Part shown: positions 16,931-26,306 of the stretch, piece after piece
Layout: every line of letters starts with the position of its first letter
Position numbering within the stretch: the first letter of the stretch is position 1
Assembly: GCA_018666555.1 (NCBI GenBank)
Contig: JABIZD010000021.1
Coordinates: 1 to 64,000, forward strand
Length of the DNA stretch: 64,000 nucleotides
From: Gammaproteobacteria bacterium
GTDB taxonomy: Bacteria > Pseudomonadota > Gammaproteobacteria > Pseudomonadales > Azotimanducaceae
Reading direction: 5' to 3'
The notes under the pieces: model-generated
Told to the model about the DNA's origin: nothing
Database searches by the model: none
What the model saw: the letters and a program-made list of their open reading frames with translations, nothing else
Made by a program: the position numbers and the translations under genes

Positions 16931-17727
16931 TTTTTGAAAGTCATATTGTGCGCAAATCTTCGTGTACCTAGCTTCAGTGGCGTGCCTCTATGCCAGGTAT
17001 CATGTCGATATAAAAGAATATCACCAGGCTGAAACGCTACATACTGTTCACGAGCATATAAGCCCGCTCGCCAGTCGCCTACTTCTGAATCAAGGTCTGC
17101 TAAATATCGTTCTGCCTGGCTTCTATCATTGATAAAATTTTTCCCGGCAATACCCGGTGAATCAATGATTGGCCACTGGTAGGCGGGATCTTCATCACCC
17201 CAGCGAGAAACCACCGCCGTGGAGCCCCCGCAGTCACGATAATCACTCAGGTACAATATCAGTTCTACTGCATCAGGCTGCTGCCACACCGGTGGATGGG
17301 TCAGATAGTGATTCGGGTAATCAACGTGCATTCTCTGATCAGTATTGTCTCGGAGCGCCCCCGTAGCAACACGACCAAATTTTGGCCAGAGGTCAGACTG
17401 GCTTAACCTGATCTCTTTGGTGTCTATCTCTAATAACTGCGAGACTGCCCGCACCAGGTCAGGATGTAGCGTTACTTCATTAAATTCAAAATAACTCGAT
17501 GGAAAAACCAAAGCCCCGGAACTGCCAAAACTGGTCATTTTTTCAGCAGCTTCACTGCCGCCAGCTGGAAACAAATCGCTGGCAATATCGATTAAGGCAT
17601 TAACCAATGATTCCGGTATCAGGCCTCGAACAAAGGTGTAACCCTGACTACGCCATTGCAGAATCTGATCCTGCGACAGACCGGTTTGGGCAGCGCAGGT
17701 TTCAGCATCGATAAAACGTTCAGCCAT
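16699..17727 (-). CDS. Phytanoyl-CoA dioxygenase family protein
   Basis: Fe(II)/2-oxoglutarate-dependent hydroxylase of the PhyH family, 342 aa, cytoplasmic. The metal triad is visible: H-x-D in MHVDYPNHY and a distal His in DTWHRGTPL, followed by the 2-oxoglutarate-binding Arg in RRFAHNMTF. The C-terminal 85 codons lie in the right copy of a tandem duplication, so this gene kept its 3' end while a dead copy lies downstream. No partner gene is nearby: about 180 bp upstream is non-coding, and the neighbour across it is a 58-codon gene. The substrate is unknown; an alpha-hydroxylation of a branched chain is possible. A second PhyH-type protein is at 33786. Confidence 0.88.
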   Translation of the reverse strand: MAERFIDAETCAAQTGLSQDQILQWRSQGYTFVRGLIPESLVNALIDIASDLFPAGGSEAAEKMTSFGSSGALVFPSSYFEFNEVTLHPDLVRAVSQLLEIDTKEIRLSQSDLWPKFGRVATGALRDNTDQRMHVDYPNHYLTHPPVWQQPDAVELILYLSDYRDCGGSTAVVSRWGDEDPAYQWPIIDSPGIAGKNFINDRSQAERYLADLDSEVGDWRAGLYAREQYVAFQPGDILLYRHDTWHRGTPLKLGTRRFAHNMTFKKADSEWIGNMHPGWSWSAYRPDQSMERWIATCTVDQRTLIGFPPPGHGYWSRELIMAVQARYGPLGFDASAYLQGLQ

Positions 17728-17906
17728 GGTTTATCCCTGGAAACAACCGATGTGACAGTTTGCGCAATACTATAGACCGAATACCGGCAACAGATTACGG
17801 GGCTACCATAGGGTTCGTACCCGACCCAGAACGGATGGTAACAGACTCTGTAGCGGAACTACTACGACAACCCAGCTAGTCACCGGGACAATAAAGGTAT
17901 GAAAAT

Positions 17907-17924
17907 ACTGTGCTCAACCACAGT
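17907..17924 (-). terminator. Weak hairpin after the 58-codon gene
   Basis: ACTGTG and CACAGT form a perfect six-pair stem around a six-base loop, a few bases after the stop of the small gene at 17931. On the minus strand it is followed by ATTTTC rather than a true T-run, so termination would be weak. Confidence 0.35.
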
Positions 17925-17930
17925 CAGGCT

Positions 17931-18107
17931 CTAGGCCTTTTTATTGGTAATCCTAATTTGGCGAGAACCATTTTGGGTATCCTGACCGCTGATCCCGGTT
18001 GGAATTTCTTGAATCTTCTTGCCAGACGCAAGAAATGCTTCAGTCTCAGCATTGATTTTTTCTCGAAGGCTCTGTTGAACTACTGCGCCTGTATTTTTCT
18101 TACTCAT
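17931..18107 (-). CDS. Small unrecognised protein, 58 aa
   Basis: A 58-codon frame with coding character: charged N-terminus (MSKKNTGAVV), an amphipathic stretch with AETEAFLASGKKIQEIPTGI, and a basic C-terminus (RQIRITNKKA). The F-L-A-S-G-K-K-I-x-x-I-P-x-G-I segment looks like a folded motif rather than chance. The ATG overlaps the TGA of a seven-codon frame (18124-18104), itself preceded by a perfect AGGAGG ten bases upstream, so a translated leader may couple to this gene. A weaker AGGT lies 10 bases before the ATG itself. No neighbour suggests a job; a small nucleic-acid-binding or antitoxin-like protein is conceivable. Function unknown. Confidence 0.55.
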   Translation of the reverse strand: MSKKNTGAVVQQSLREKINAETEAFLASGKKIQEIPTGISGQDTQNGSRQIRITNKKA

Positions 18108-19174
18108 TTAATTCTACCTGTCATTAGTCTTAAACCTCCTCATCCACAAATTCTTTAAAGTCGCAGCATGACGATCAACTGCTTTACCACTTGCCCAGTA
18201 GCTATCGACTATTCACACAACTGAACTAGCCTTGCATACAAAAACTGGCCTAACAGCAACAAGCAACCCAGAGAGGATACAAGTCGAAAGAATTCATTTG
18301 AATGAAAAAATAGACCCTTACCAGCTTAGGAATCCCGCTTCATACCATCGCCACCTATACCTATCAGCGTTTGTAAAGTGCCCATTAGACCTCAAAGCAT
18401 TCCGCCTTTAATACAAGCCGACTCTGCACTTGATTATGAATCCATGCAAGAAAATGAACACGGGGGTCGCTAGTAAACTCTTGGAATTAAGTATGAACCA
18501 AACTCATCTTAACTTATCGGCGTTTTAAATCACAGCGATGTGCCTGATTAACCCAGGCAATGACTGGCCTATGCGGATTCTCATCTGATTCAGGCAACCG
18601 AGCAAAACCTGCCCATTTCAAGTCACCTCAGATTAAACCCCTTTCAATACCGAATAAATTCAACGACAGATCGAGAAACCCTTCACTGAGGAATTAATTA
18701 GCTGACCGTTAACCTGCAATCAATAAAGCCGTCACTAATAGGTTCATGTTTAAGCAGTCAGTTTTTGCTTACAACGTTAATAAACAGCCTGTGGGTGTTA
18801 TTAGAATGCTGGTATCAGGATGGAGAAGGTTCCTATAGAAGCCTGACTACCACATCATGGTAGATCGATCGCACAAAGGAATCAGCCCTGATAGAAACTG
18901 GACCATATCGTGGGTGGTGATTTAACTGCATCCACTCAGCCGAGCCCACTAAACCATATTATATCCACTAGGATTCTAATTAATCGGCAATTCAGTTACT
19001 CTGATCTGCCTGCAAGCTATCTCAAGACGACCTGATAATTGGATTAGGTCGGGTAAAACTAACTTCTGGAACAAGAGCTCTGGAACAAGAGCTCTGGAAC
19101 AAGAGCTTAATTAAACGAAATTCTCTGAAACCAATCCTAATTAGGTTTTCAGTAGCTAATCAAGGCGCCGGCAC
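18108..19174. other. Gene-poor stretch
   Basis: More than 1 kb without a convincing gene. It holds the AGGAGG/mini-ORF leader of the 58-codon gene (18104-18140), a 35-codon minus-strand frame at 18514-18621 (WAGFARLPESDENPHRP) that could be the tail of an eroded gene, and the short tandem repeat at 19066. The base composition is ordinary and no transposon end is seen. Confidence 0.45.
19066..19107. repeat. Three perfect 14-bp tandem repeats
   Basis: CTGGAACAAGAGCT occurs three times head to tail without mismatch, ending 67 bp before the start of the luciferase-like gene. Identical copies suggest recent slippage expansion. Each junction creates GAGCTC, a palindrome. Confidence 0.95.
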
Positions 19175-20197
19175 ATGACAGCTTTTTCCATACTCGACCT
19201 AGCACCCATTACCCTGGGTAGCACCCCCCGGGATTCACTACACCGCTCCAAAGACCTTATTCAGCATGCAGAAGCCTGGGGATACAAACGTCATTGGGTT
19301 GCCGAACACCACAACATGCAAGGCATAGCGAGTTCTGCTACTTCTGTCGTCATCGGCTATCTGGCAGAAGCAACCAAAACGATCAGAGTCGGCGCTGGAG
19401 GGATTATGCTGCCGAACCATGCGCCTCTGGTAATTGCCGAACAATTCGGAACACTAGCTTCACTTTATCCAGACCGGATAGACCTTGGACTGGGTCGTGC
19501 CCCAGGTACGGATCAATTAACCATGCAGGCATTACGGAGAAACCTGCAAGCGAAAATTGATGACTTCCCAAGGGATGTAGTGGAACTGCAGAGCTTTTTA
19601 AAAGAGGCTCAACCCAACCAGAGTATCACTGCCGTCCCCGGCGTTGGCACCAACGTTCCCCTGTGGATACTCGGATCCAGCCTGTTTGGTGCTCAGTTGG
19701 CAGCCATGCTGGGCCTACCATTTGCTTTTGCGTCCCACTTTGCACCTGCTTACATGCAAGCAGCGATTGATATGTATCGGGATCGCTTCCAGCCTTCTGA
19801 GCAGCTCCAGGTGCCCTATATTATGCTTGGCTTTAATCTATGTGCTGCCGAATCCTCAACAGAAGCAAGCTATCTCCGCTCTTCCTCCCTTCAGTCCTTT
19901 ATTAATCTTAGGCGAGGACAACCTGGACCCCTGCCTCCACCTATCGAAGATTTCGATAACCAGATGTCGGTGTCGGAACAACAGATGCTTTCAGAGATAA
20001 GTCACTGCTCGGCAATTGGCGATGCGGATATGGTGGAGCAACAAATCCAGCAGTTCATTGATCGGACTGGCGCTGACGAACTCATGATAGTTTCGTCCAT
20101 GTTCGATCACCATAAACGGCTACAAAGTTATGAAATCGGTGCAGAAATAATGAAACGCCTGCCAAGCCATTCCAAGCCTGATACAGCCAGCGCTTGA
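19175..20197 (+). CDS. Luciferase-like flavin-dependent monooxygenase
   Basis: Bacterial-luciferase-like (LLM) oxidoreductase, 340 aa, TIM barrel, using reduced FMN from a separate reductase. Markers are [18 protein letters not shown] near residue 32-50, [20 protein letters not shown] near 71-90, and [17 protein letters not shown] near 96-112, all typical of the YhbW/MsnO8-like group. The ATG is preceded only by a weak AAGG. It stands alone on the plus strand, convergent with the SDR at 20246. Possible roles are oxidative cleavage of a hydrophobic aldehyde, ketone or sulfonate; nothing here decides. A second LLM protein of another subgroup is at 36170. Confidence 0.9.
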   Translation: MTAFSILDLAPITLGSTPRDSLHRSKDLIQHAEAWGYKRHWVAEHHNMQGIASSATSVVIGYLAEATKTIRVGAGGIMLPNHAPLVIAEQFGTLASLYPDRIDLGLGRAPGTDQLTMQALRRNLQAKIDDFPRDVVELQSFLKEAQPNQSITAVPGVGTNVPLWILGSSLFGAQLAAMLGLPFAFASHFAPAYMQAAIDMYRDRFQPSEQLQVPYIMLGFNLCAAESSTEASYLRSSSLQSFINLRRGQPGPLPPPIEDFDNQMSVSEQQMLSEISHCSAIGDADMVEQQIQQFIDRTGADELMIVSSMFDHHKRLQSYEIGAEIMKRLPSHSKPDTASA

Positions 20198-20245
20198 GCC
20201 ACATCCGAGTACTAAGCAGCGTCAATAAAAAAACAGGTTATCGTC

Positions 20246-21046
20246 TCATGCGGGCTCATTAAACATACTGGTTCGACCCCCATCAATAACCAGGTCATGA
20301 CTATTAATAAACCGACCTTCCTCAGAGGCCAAGAACAAGGCACCTTCAGCGATATCTCTGGCTAAACCAGAAAATTTTAATGGTGTGGCTCGAGCAAGAT
20401 TGGCTTGGAGTTTTTGCATTTTCTTGTCGTTTTCCTCAGCGCTGAGGGTATTTGCCCGAGCAGACCCTCCCCAGAAAATCGGTGTCGCAATCGCACCTGG
20501 AGAAATGCAGTTTACTCGAATACCCTCAGGCCCCAGGCGAACCCCGGCTAGCTTTGAGTAATGGGTAAGAGCGGCTTTGACTGCCGAATAAACCAAATCT
20601 CCCTGGTTATCTCGTAACGCCGCCACGCTCGAATTATTAATGATTGCACCGCCGCCTACCGCTCGCATGAATGGAATAGCATGCTTCATTGCCAGGGCGG
20701 CACTGCTGAACAATAAGCGGGTAGCGTAAATAATAGCCTCTTCTTCTACCGCATCGACCAGACCGTGTGTCGGTCCGCCGGCATTATTAAACAAAATATC
20801 CAGCCGGCCAAACCCTGACACCGCATCTTCAATGGTTCGTTTGATATCCGCCTCCTGGGTGATATCGGCGGTCATGAACCGACAATTCTCACCGAGTCTT
20901 GCGGCCACAGCCTGACCTTTGTCAACAGACCTGCCACAAATCACTACACGGGCACCTTCGGCTACGAACAGCTCTGCCGTTGCCTCGCCAATGCCACTGG
21001 TACCCCCGGTGATTACAGCAACTTTCTCTTCAAGACGGCCGTCCAT
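20246..21046 (-). CDS. Short-chain dehydrogenase/reductase
   Basis: Classical SDR, 266 aa. TGGTSGIG near residues 14-21, NNAG near 88-91, a Ser in NNSSVAAL and the catalytic YSAVK are visible. ICGRS after the second strand (Arg) is compatible with NADP. The C-terminus DLVIDGGRTSMF is normal for the family. GGAGAAGCAGGT lies before the ATG. It is 280 bp downstream of the aminotransferase gene on the same strand, so it may be a distal member of the sulfatase/SDR/aminotransferase group, although the long gap argues for its own promoter. Confidence 0.88.
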   Translation of the reverse strand: MDGRLEEKVAVITGGTSGIGEATAELFVAEGARVVICGRSVDKGQAVAARLGENCRFMTADITQEADIKRTIEDAVSGFGRLDILFNNAGGPTHGLVDAVEEEAIIYATRLLFSSAALAMKHAIPFMRAVGGGAIINNSSVAALRDNQGDLVYSAVKAALTHYSKLAGVRLGPEGIRVNCISPGAIATPIFWGGSARANTLSAEENDKKMQKLQANLARATPLKFSGLARDIAEGALFLASEEGRFINSHDLVIDGGRTSMFNEPA

Positions 21047-21328
21047 ACCTGCTTCTCCAATTTTTTCATTTATATAATGTCACTGGGTAATGCCTCGCCA
21101 GCCTTGCTAAACATCTTGCGCAATGGTTCGAATATTTTGTGCCACGATAACACAATCAAACAATGACCGATCGATGCTGACTCTAATCAGCCAGATGCTG
21201 CAGGCGGTTAACTTGACTGCCTCGAATCAACCCAGCAAATTAATCAACAATACCTGGCGAGTATTGAATAGACCTAGTTAGCATCATTTCGATCTACCTG
21301 AGCATGATCATCGCTTTGACTGATCAGC

Positions 21329-22660
21329 CTAGGCGTATTCTGCCAAACTGTCTGCCAGGGCGTTAACCAAACTGGTTATTTCAGCTTGCTCAACAATAAA
21401 GGGTAAGCCTAACTGGATGGTATCCCCACCGTAACGAACGTAAAAGCCTTTCGCCCACATCGCCATTGCTACTTCAAAAGGCCGCTTCAGTGGCTCTCCC
21501 GGATAGGCCTGTAGGGTCAAACCCGCTGCCAGTCCGTAATTTCGTACGTCCGCGACATTGGCACAGTTACCAAGTTCATGTACAGCCGACTCAAAAAACG
21601 GAGAGATTGCCTGGACCCGCTCTATCATGTTCTCCTCTTCCATTACCTCGAGACTGGCCAAACCGGCTGCGCAGGCCAGGGGATGGGCGGAATAAGTGTA
21701 ACCGTGAGGAACTTCCAGAGCATAGTCGGGCGCATCTGTGGCCATAAAGCAATCGTATATGTCTTCTCTGACGATCACCCCTCCCATAGGCATTGCCCCA
21801 TTGGTCAATTGCTTGGCTATATTGATCATATCGGGCTTAACCCCAAATGCCTCCGCGCCGGTATTGGCACCCATGCGTCCAAACGCACAAATTACCTCAT
21901 CAAAAATCAACAAAATGTCATGATCATCACAGATCTTTCTTAATCGCTGCAAGTAACCCACCGGCGGTGGAAACACACCGCCAGACCCGGCCAAAGGTTC
22001 GACGATGACAGCGGCGATGTTTGAAGCATCGTGCAAGGCAATGAGCTCAAGGAGTTCATCGGCCCGTTCTGCACCAAATTCAGGTAGGCCTTTAGAAAAG
22101 GCATTCTCGGGCAGCCAGGTATGGGGCAAGTGATCGGCAGCTACTGACTCACCAAATATTGCCTTGTTACCACCGATACCGCCCACTGAAATACCGCCGA
22201 AATTAACGCCGTGATAGCCCTTTGCCCTACCAATTAATTTAGTCTTACCCGGGTACCCGAGTTTCCGCCAATATCCTCGAGCCAGCTTTAACGAAGTGTC
22301 GGCAGCCTCTGAACCAGACCCACAGAAAAACACTCGATTCAAACCCTCCGGCATGAACTGGGTGATACGCTCAGCTAACTCAAACGCGCCCTTGTGCCCG
22401 AACTGGAAGCTGGGGCTGAAATCAAGCGTTTTGGCCTGCCGGGATATAGCCGAATTAATCTTCTCAATATTGTGCCCGAAACCACAGGTCCATAAGCCTG
22501 ACAGGCCATCAAATATTTTACGGCCGTCAGCGTCAGTGTAATAACTCCCCTCTGCCGCGACCATTAACCTTGGGTCACGCTTGAACTGCCTGTTGCCTGT
22601 AAATGGCATCCAGTAAGCATCCAACTGCGCTTGACTCAGGCCTAATTTATTTTTCCCCAT
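21329..22660 (-). CDS. Class III omega-aminotransferase
   Basis: PLP-dependent fold-type I transaminase, 443 aa, of the omega-amino acid:pyruvate type that moves terminal or non-alpha amino groups. MPFTGNRQFKRDPRLM near the N-terminus, GLSGLWTCGFGHN, FCGSGSEAADTSLKLAR, LIFDEVICAFGR (Asp near 252) and IAKQLTNGAMPMGG (PLP Lys near 281) are the family blocks. It lies 53 bp behind an SDR, itself coupled to a sulfatase. Such an enzyme could aminate a carbonyl made by the SDR, or remove an amine from an amino-alcohol sulfate after desulfation. The direction cannot be read from sequence. Confidence 0.92.
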   Translation of the reverse strand: MGKNKLGLSQAQLDAYWMPFTGNRQFKRDPRLMVAAEGSYYTDADGRKIFDGLSGLWTCGFGHNIEKINSAISRQAKTLDFSPSFQFGHKGAFELAERITQFMPEGLNRVFFCGSGSEAADTSLKLARGYWRKLGYPGKTKLIGRAKGYHGVNFGGISVGGIGGNKAIFGESVAADHLPHTWLPENAFSKGLPEFGAERADELLELIALHDASNIAAVIVEPLAGSGGVFPPPVGYLQRLRKICDDHDILLIFDEVICAFGRMGANTGAEAFGVKPDMINIAKQLTNGAMPMGGVIVREDIYDCFMATDAPDYALEVPHGYTYSAHPLACAAGLASLEVMEEENMIERVQAISPFFESAVHELGNCANVADVRNYGLAAGLTLQAYPGEPLKRPFEVAMAMWAKGFYVRYGGDTIQLGLPFIVEQAEITSLVNALADSLAEYA

Positions 22661-22713
22661 CTTACACCCCGTTCAGTCCCGCAAATAAAAGCTGCTATTC
22701 TAGCCCTTAAAAG

Positions 22714-23511
22714 CTATTCACCATAAATAACTTCGACGATTGGATTCAAATCTGGGCCACGCCTTAAATGATGACCGCCATCAACACTAAGATTTACTCC
22801 AGTAATCCAGGTCGATTCCGGTCCACATAAAAACCTCACCGCGGCAGCTATATCGACGGCTTGGCCATGTCTGTTCAAGGGCATACAGTTCCTGTAATCC
22901 TCATAAACAGCTTCTGTCGCGAGTAGACCTGATGCAAGCTCAGTCTCAACCAGGCCAGGGCAGACACTGTTGACTCGAATCCCTTTCTTGCCAAGCTCGT
23001 CTGCAGAATTCCTCACCAACATGTCAACCGCTGCCTTACTAGTACAGTACGCGCTCATAAAACGGTGGGTTCGCACCCCGGCAATAGAGGAAATTGCACA
23101 GATTGCTCCGCCACCGGACATAGACGCGGCAGCTGATTTAACCAAATAAAAAGGCCCACTGAGATTGGTCTGCATTACCCGCTGCCACTCTGAATCCTTA
23201 ATTTCTTCGATCGGGGCCAGCGAACCGGTGCCCGCATTTGCAATCGCAATATCCAGCCTGCCGCTATTAGCCGCCAGGGCTACCGCCTGTTGTACCGATT
23301 CCTCCTCACCGGCATCACCGACAAAATACTGAACCTTGCCTTTACCGGGCCAGCCCAGCAACTTCTGAGTGGCCGTTTCCAGTTTACTTTCGGTTCTCCC
23401 CATCACGAGAATATTTGCACCATCCTTTCGGAAAGCCATCGCACAGGCGAGTCCAATGCCACTACCACCACCCGTAACGATGGCGTTCATCCCAGATAAA
23501 GGCTGGTTCAT
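22714..23511 (-). CDS. Short-chain dehydrogenase/reductase, coupled to sulfatase
   Basis: Classical SDR, 265 aa. TGGGSGIG, ANAG (in place of NNAG), SSIAG and catalytic YCTSK are present; VMGRTESK after the second strand suggests NADP. The ATG overlaps the sulfatase stop (ATGA), so the two genes are translationally coupled, and the aminotransferase follows after 53 bp. The context suggests oxidation of the alcohol released by the sulfatase. Near its C-terminus GHHLRRGPDLNPIVEVIYGE extends a little past the usual end. Confidence 0.9.
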   Translation of the reverse strand: MNQPLSGMNAIVTGGGSGIGLACAMAFRKDGANILVMGRTESKLETATQKLLGWPGKGKVQYFVGDAGEEESVQQAVALAANSGRLDIAIANAGTGSLAPIEEIKDSEWQRVMQTNLSGPFYLVKSAAASMSGGGAICAISSIAGVRTHRFMSAYCTSKAAVDMLVRNSADELGKKGIRVNSVCPGLVETELASGLLATEAVYEDYRNCMPLNRHGQAVDIAAAVRFLCGPESTWITGVNLSVDGGHHLRRGPDLNPIVEVIYGE

Positions 23512-24995
23512 ATTGCTTCTCCAGCAAGTTCCAGAGCATATTTCTTTTCCAAAAGCTCTGCCGAGCTCGACCTACCGGTTTCTCTTAAACGTTTAAGATA
23601 GTCAGGCAATTGACCGCGAACATGATAAGGACCACCTTCTTTAATTACATTCTCCAGGGGGTCCCTGCCTCTGGCAGCCGCTGGCATCATTTCCGTGTGC
23701 CACGAATCCAATAGAGACAAACCGTCGGTAACCAGTTGCGGGCACGGCTGCACCAGATCAGTTTGTTCATGGGGATCCTTTACCACATCAAACAGCATTA
23801 ATTCATCATACAGATGATAGCCATCGTGTAACGTCTTGATCAGTAAATTATCGCCCCAGCGAACACTCCGCTGGCAGGTCCAGGCTCCCTGCGAGAGAAC
23901 CAGATATTCGCGCCCCAGATCCTTACCAGCTTGAAGACTTTCTGCAAAGCTTTGACCATCCCAGGACCCCGGCGGCTTTCCACCCAGCAATTCAATTAAC
24001 GTCGCGGTAACGTCGATCTGATAGTGCAATGCATCCAGCTGTCGTCCTGTAAAGTCTTCCGAGCCAGGCCATTTTAGGAGCAGAGGTACCCTTGCAGTAC
24101 ACCAATCGGCAGTCTGATGATCTCCATAGACATTGAGTTCACCAAGGGTTTCACCATGATCAGACGACAGCATCACCGCCGCATCATCGAGCAGGTTGCG
24201 ATCGGCAAGTACATTCAAAATTCTGCCGACGTAGGTATCTGCATACAAAACACCGGTATCATAGCCATCAAACATTTTCCTCACAGCACCCATATCGGGG
24301 ATCTCTTGAGGTTGTCGTGGCCAACGCGTAATCGCTGCTGGTTTGGGTGCAAAGCCATTACATTCCCTAGCTGAATGTGGCCCAGCACCATTCCAGTGAG
24401 CAAGGCGAACTTCTTCGGTCAACCAATTCGGTAAGGGCTGGTCTGCAAACGGATCCCCAAAACTGGCCGGGGCTCGATAAGGCGTATGAGGATCCCAGAG
24501 ATGAATATGTAAAAACCAGTTATCTTGGTCGGCATTTCGATTCAACCAGTCCTGGACCAATTCGAAAACTTCATGTGCGGATTCAAGACCAAAGCTGCCT
24601 GGCACCCGAATCACTTCATCAAAGCCAGCATGCCAGTGGAAAGCCGAATGGCGTTGCGCAAAAGAAGAAATACTCACCGTTCGCATCCCCAGGCGCTTGA
24701 GCTGCGTCGGGAAACTGGTTAACTGCAGTTGCGACCAAAAGGCTCTTTCCGGGCCGCCTATGACTGGGTCAGCATCGGTTCCGCCATGATTCACGACCCC
24801 ATTATGTATGCCGAAACGGCCGGTGAGCAAGGCACTTCGACTTGGCAGACACGGTGTGTCAGAGGCATAAACTTCATTAAAGTGTAGGGCCGTTTTTGCC
24901 AGCGCATCGATATTCGGAGACGTATTCCGATGATAGCCATAACAGCCCAGATGGTCTGCTCGCAATGTATCGATATCGATATATACTAGTCTCAT
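23508..24995 (-). CDS. Type I sulfatase
   Basis: Alkaline-phosphatase-superfamily sulfatase, about 495 aa. The active-site motif C-L-P-S-R is at residues 49-53, where C49 would be converted to formylglycine, so an FGE or anSME-type maturase is needed elsewhere. The N-terminal metal site IDIDTLRADHLGCYGY and the later SSDHGETLGE and GDHQTADW segments are typical. No signal peptide is present, so the enzyme should be cytoplasmic and the sulfate ester must be imported. The ATG at 24995 has GAGG nine bases upstream; an upstream GTG at 25010 is less likely. It is first in an operon with an SDR and an aminotransferase. The substrate may be a small sulfated alcohol rather than a polysaccharide, since no carbohydrate enzymes are near (inference). 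Confidence 0.92.
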   Translation of the reverse strand: MRLVYIDIDTLRADHLGCYGYHRNTSPNIDALAKTALHFNEVYASDTPCLPSRSALLTGRFGIHNGVVNHGGTDADPVIGGPERAFWSQLQLTSFPTQLKRLGMRTVSISSFAQRHSAFHWHAGFDEVIRVPGSFGLESAHEVFELVQDWLNRNADQDNWFLHIHLWDPHTPYRAPASFGDPFADQPLPNWLTEEVRLAHWNGAGPHSARECNGFAPKPAAITRWPRQPQEIPDMGAVRKMFDGYDTGVLYADTYVGRILNVLADRNLLDDAAVMLSSDHGETLGELNVYGDHQTADWCTARVPLLLKWPGSEDFTGRQLDALHYQIDVTATLIELLGGKPPGSWDGQSFAESLQAGKDLGREYLVLSQGAWTCQRSVRWGDNLLIKTLHDGYHLYDELMLFDVVKDPHEQTDLVQPCPQLVTDGLSLLDSWHTEMMPAAARGRDPLENVIKEGGPYHVRGQLPDYLKRLRETGRSSSAELLEKKYALELAGEAI

Positions 24996-25056
24996 AAGCC
25001 CGGGCCTCACTCATCTGTTAAACATCATTACAGTGATATTGACACTTCCACTCACC

Positions 25057-25080
25057 ATTGTCAGACCTAGAAGTGACAAT
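25057..25080. promoter_or_regulatory. Inverted repeat, candidate operator
   Basis: ATTGTCA and TGACAAT form perfect seven-base arms around ten bases, in the 156-bp gap between the divergent sulfatase operon and the TPR gene at 25152. A further TTGACA half-like element lies just to the left. This is the form of a dimeric repressor or activator site. No regulator gene is adjacent. Confidence 0.45.
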
Positions 25081-25151
25081 ATGGAAATTTTAACTTCCCG
25101 CTGGTTGCTTGAATCATTAAACTGACTACAGTCTTCTAAATTACCATAGCA

Positions 25152-26306
25152 ATGTTCCGATACGCCGTTTTTGCAGTTCTACTCATAACCCGGATCTGCT
25201 ACGCAGAGCAGATATCACCGTCCCCTGATAACAGTGTCATCAAACAAATCATAGACGCGCGCTTGCTTGGCAATTACGATCTAGCGGATCAGATGGCTAT
25301 CAACATCGAAACCCAGTTTCCTGACCTGGGTACTGGCTATGCACTTCACCTGGGTACGATCAATACTCGACTTTCCTGGGATGGTAGTGACACTCGCTGG
25401 GATACGCCCGTTACTGAAACAGCAAAAAAACTTCTGGCGCTATGCAAACAGGATCAACCAACCCGGCTGCTAATAGCCAGGTCAAAACTCGACTGCGGAA
25501 CGGCTCACTTTTCCCTTTCCTTTGTGGCAGGGCTAAGAGGAAACCTTTATCAGGCCGGCACACAGGGAAGCAAAGCCATCGACAATTTCGAACAGGCTCT
25601 ATCACTCAATCCGGATCTTAACGAAGCCAAGCTGCCCCTGGCCATGGCCTATTATTACGCGGATAACCTGCCATCGTTTGTGAAACTGTTCAGCGCATTC
25701 TTATGGTTCATCCCCAAAGGCCAATCCGACAAAAGCCTGCCTTATTTAAAACAGGTTATCGACGACAGCTCCCTGTATTCCGACTCTGCCAAATTCGTGT
25801 ACAGTGATATGTTACTGCGAGCACGACCCGAGGCAGCGCCTGAAGCGCTGTTGATGTTAAGTCAACTCGCCGAAAAATACCCTGAAAACCCGCGCATCCA
25901 TCTTGCCAACATTGCCGCCATCATTATGTACGGTAATCCCAAAACAGCTAAATCAGCCATCAAAAATTTTTTCTACTACTGTAGCGATGAAGAACCGGTG
26001 TTTGTTTTTTTTGGCAAAATCTGGCAAACCTTCGCGGTTCTCGGCTCAGGCGAAAAACTTGAGCCTGAACTAATCGAGCAAATTCTGGGTCAGGATCCAG
26101 GAAACCTGCCCGATTGGTCATTCGACTGGCTGACACTAACCCAAGGGTTAATACTCAATTATTCAGGCAAGCAACAACAAGCCAGTATTAAATTCAACCA
26201 GGTTCTAAACTCGGCTGATTCAGGCCCGCGCGACTGGATCAGCGAACAAGCCAGGCGGGGCCTTAGCCAGGCACTAGCTAAACCTGCCACTACTACCAAC
26301 GACTAG
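25152..26306 (+). CDS. Exported TPR-like protein of unknown function
   Basis: A 384-residue protein with a signal peptide (cleavage likely after CYA near residue 18). Helical repeats are visible: AIDNFEQALSLNPDLNEAKL is a good tetratricopeptide unit, with further weaker ones (LLMLSQLAEKYPENPRIHLA; QQQASIKFNQVLNSADSG). It is probably periplasmic and protein-binding. The start lacks a strong ribosome site but is the only one that keeps the signal peptide. The stop overlaps that of the convergent lipoprotein gene by four bases, so there is no room for a terminator between them. A smaller TPR exported protein is at 53247. Function not recognised. Confidence 0.75.
   Translation: MFRYAVFAVLLITRICYAEQISPSPDNSVIKQIIDARLLGNYDLADQMAINIETQFPDLGTGYALHLGTINTRLSWDGSDTRWDTPVTETAKKLLALCKQDQPTRLLIARSKLDCGTAHFSLSFVAGLRGNLYQAGTQGSKAIDNFEQALSLNPDLNEAKLPLAMAYYYADNLPSFVKLFSAFLWFIPKGQSDKSLPYLKQVIDDSSLYSDSAKFVYSDMLLRARPEAAPEALLMLSQLAEKYPENPRIHLANIAAIIMYGNPKTAKSAIKNFFYYCSDEEPVFVFFGKIWQTFAVLGSGEKLEPELIEQILGQDPGNLPDWSFDWLTLTQGLILNYSGKQQQASIKFNQVLNSADSGPRDWISEQARRGLSQALAKPATTTND

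Noticed and set aside
17910-18158. 82-codon plus-strand frame
   Set aside because: It is antisense to the 58-codon minus-strand gene, which has the better start context and coding character.
18514-18621. 35-codon minus-strand frame (WAGFARLPESDENPHRP)
   Set aside because: It looks coding-like but has only a TTG start and no family; kept only as a possible remnant within the gene-poor stretch.
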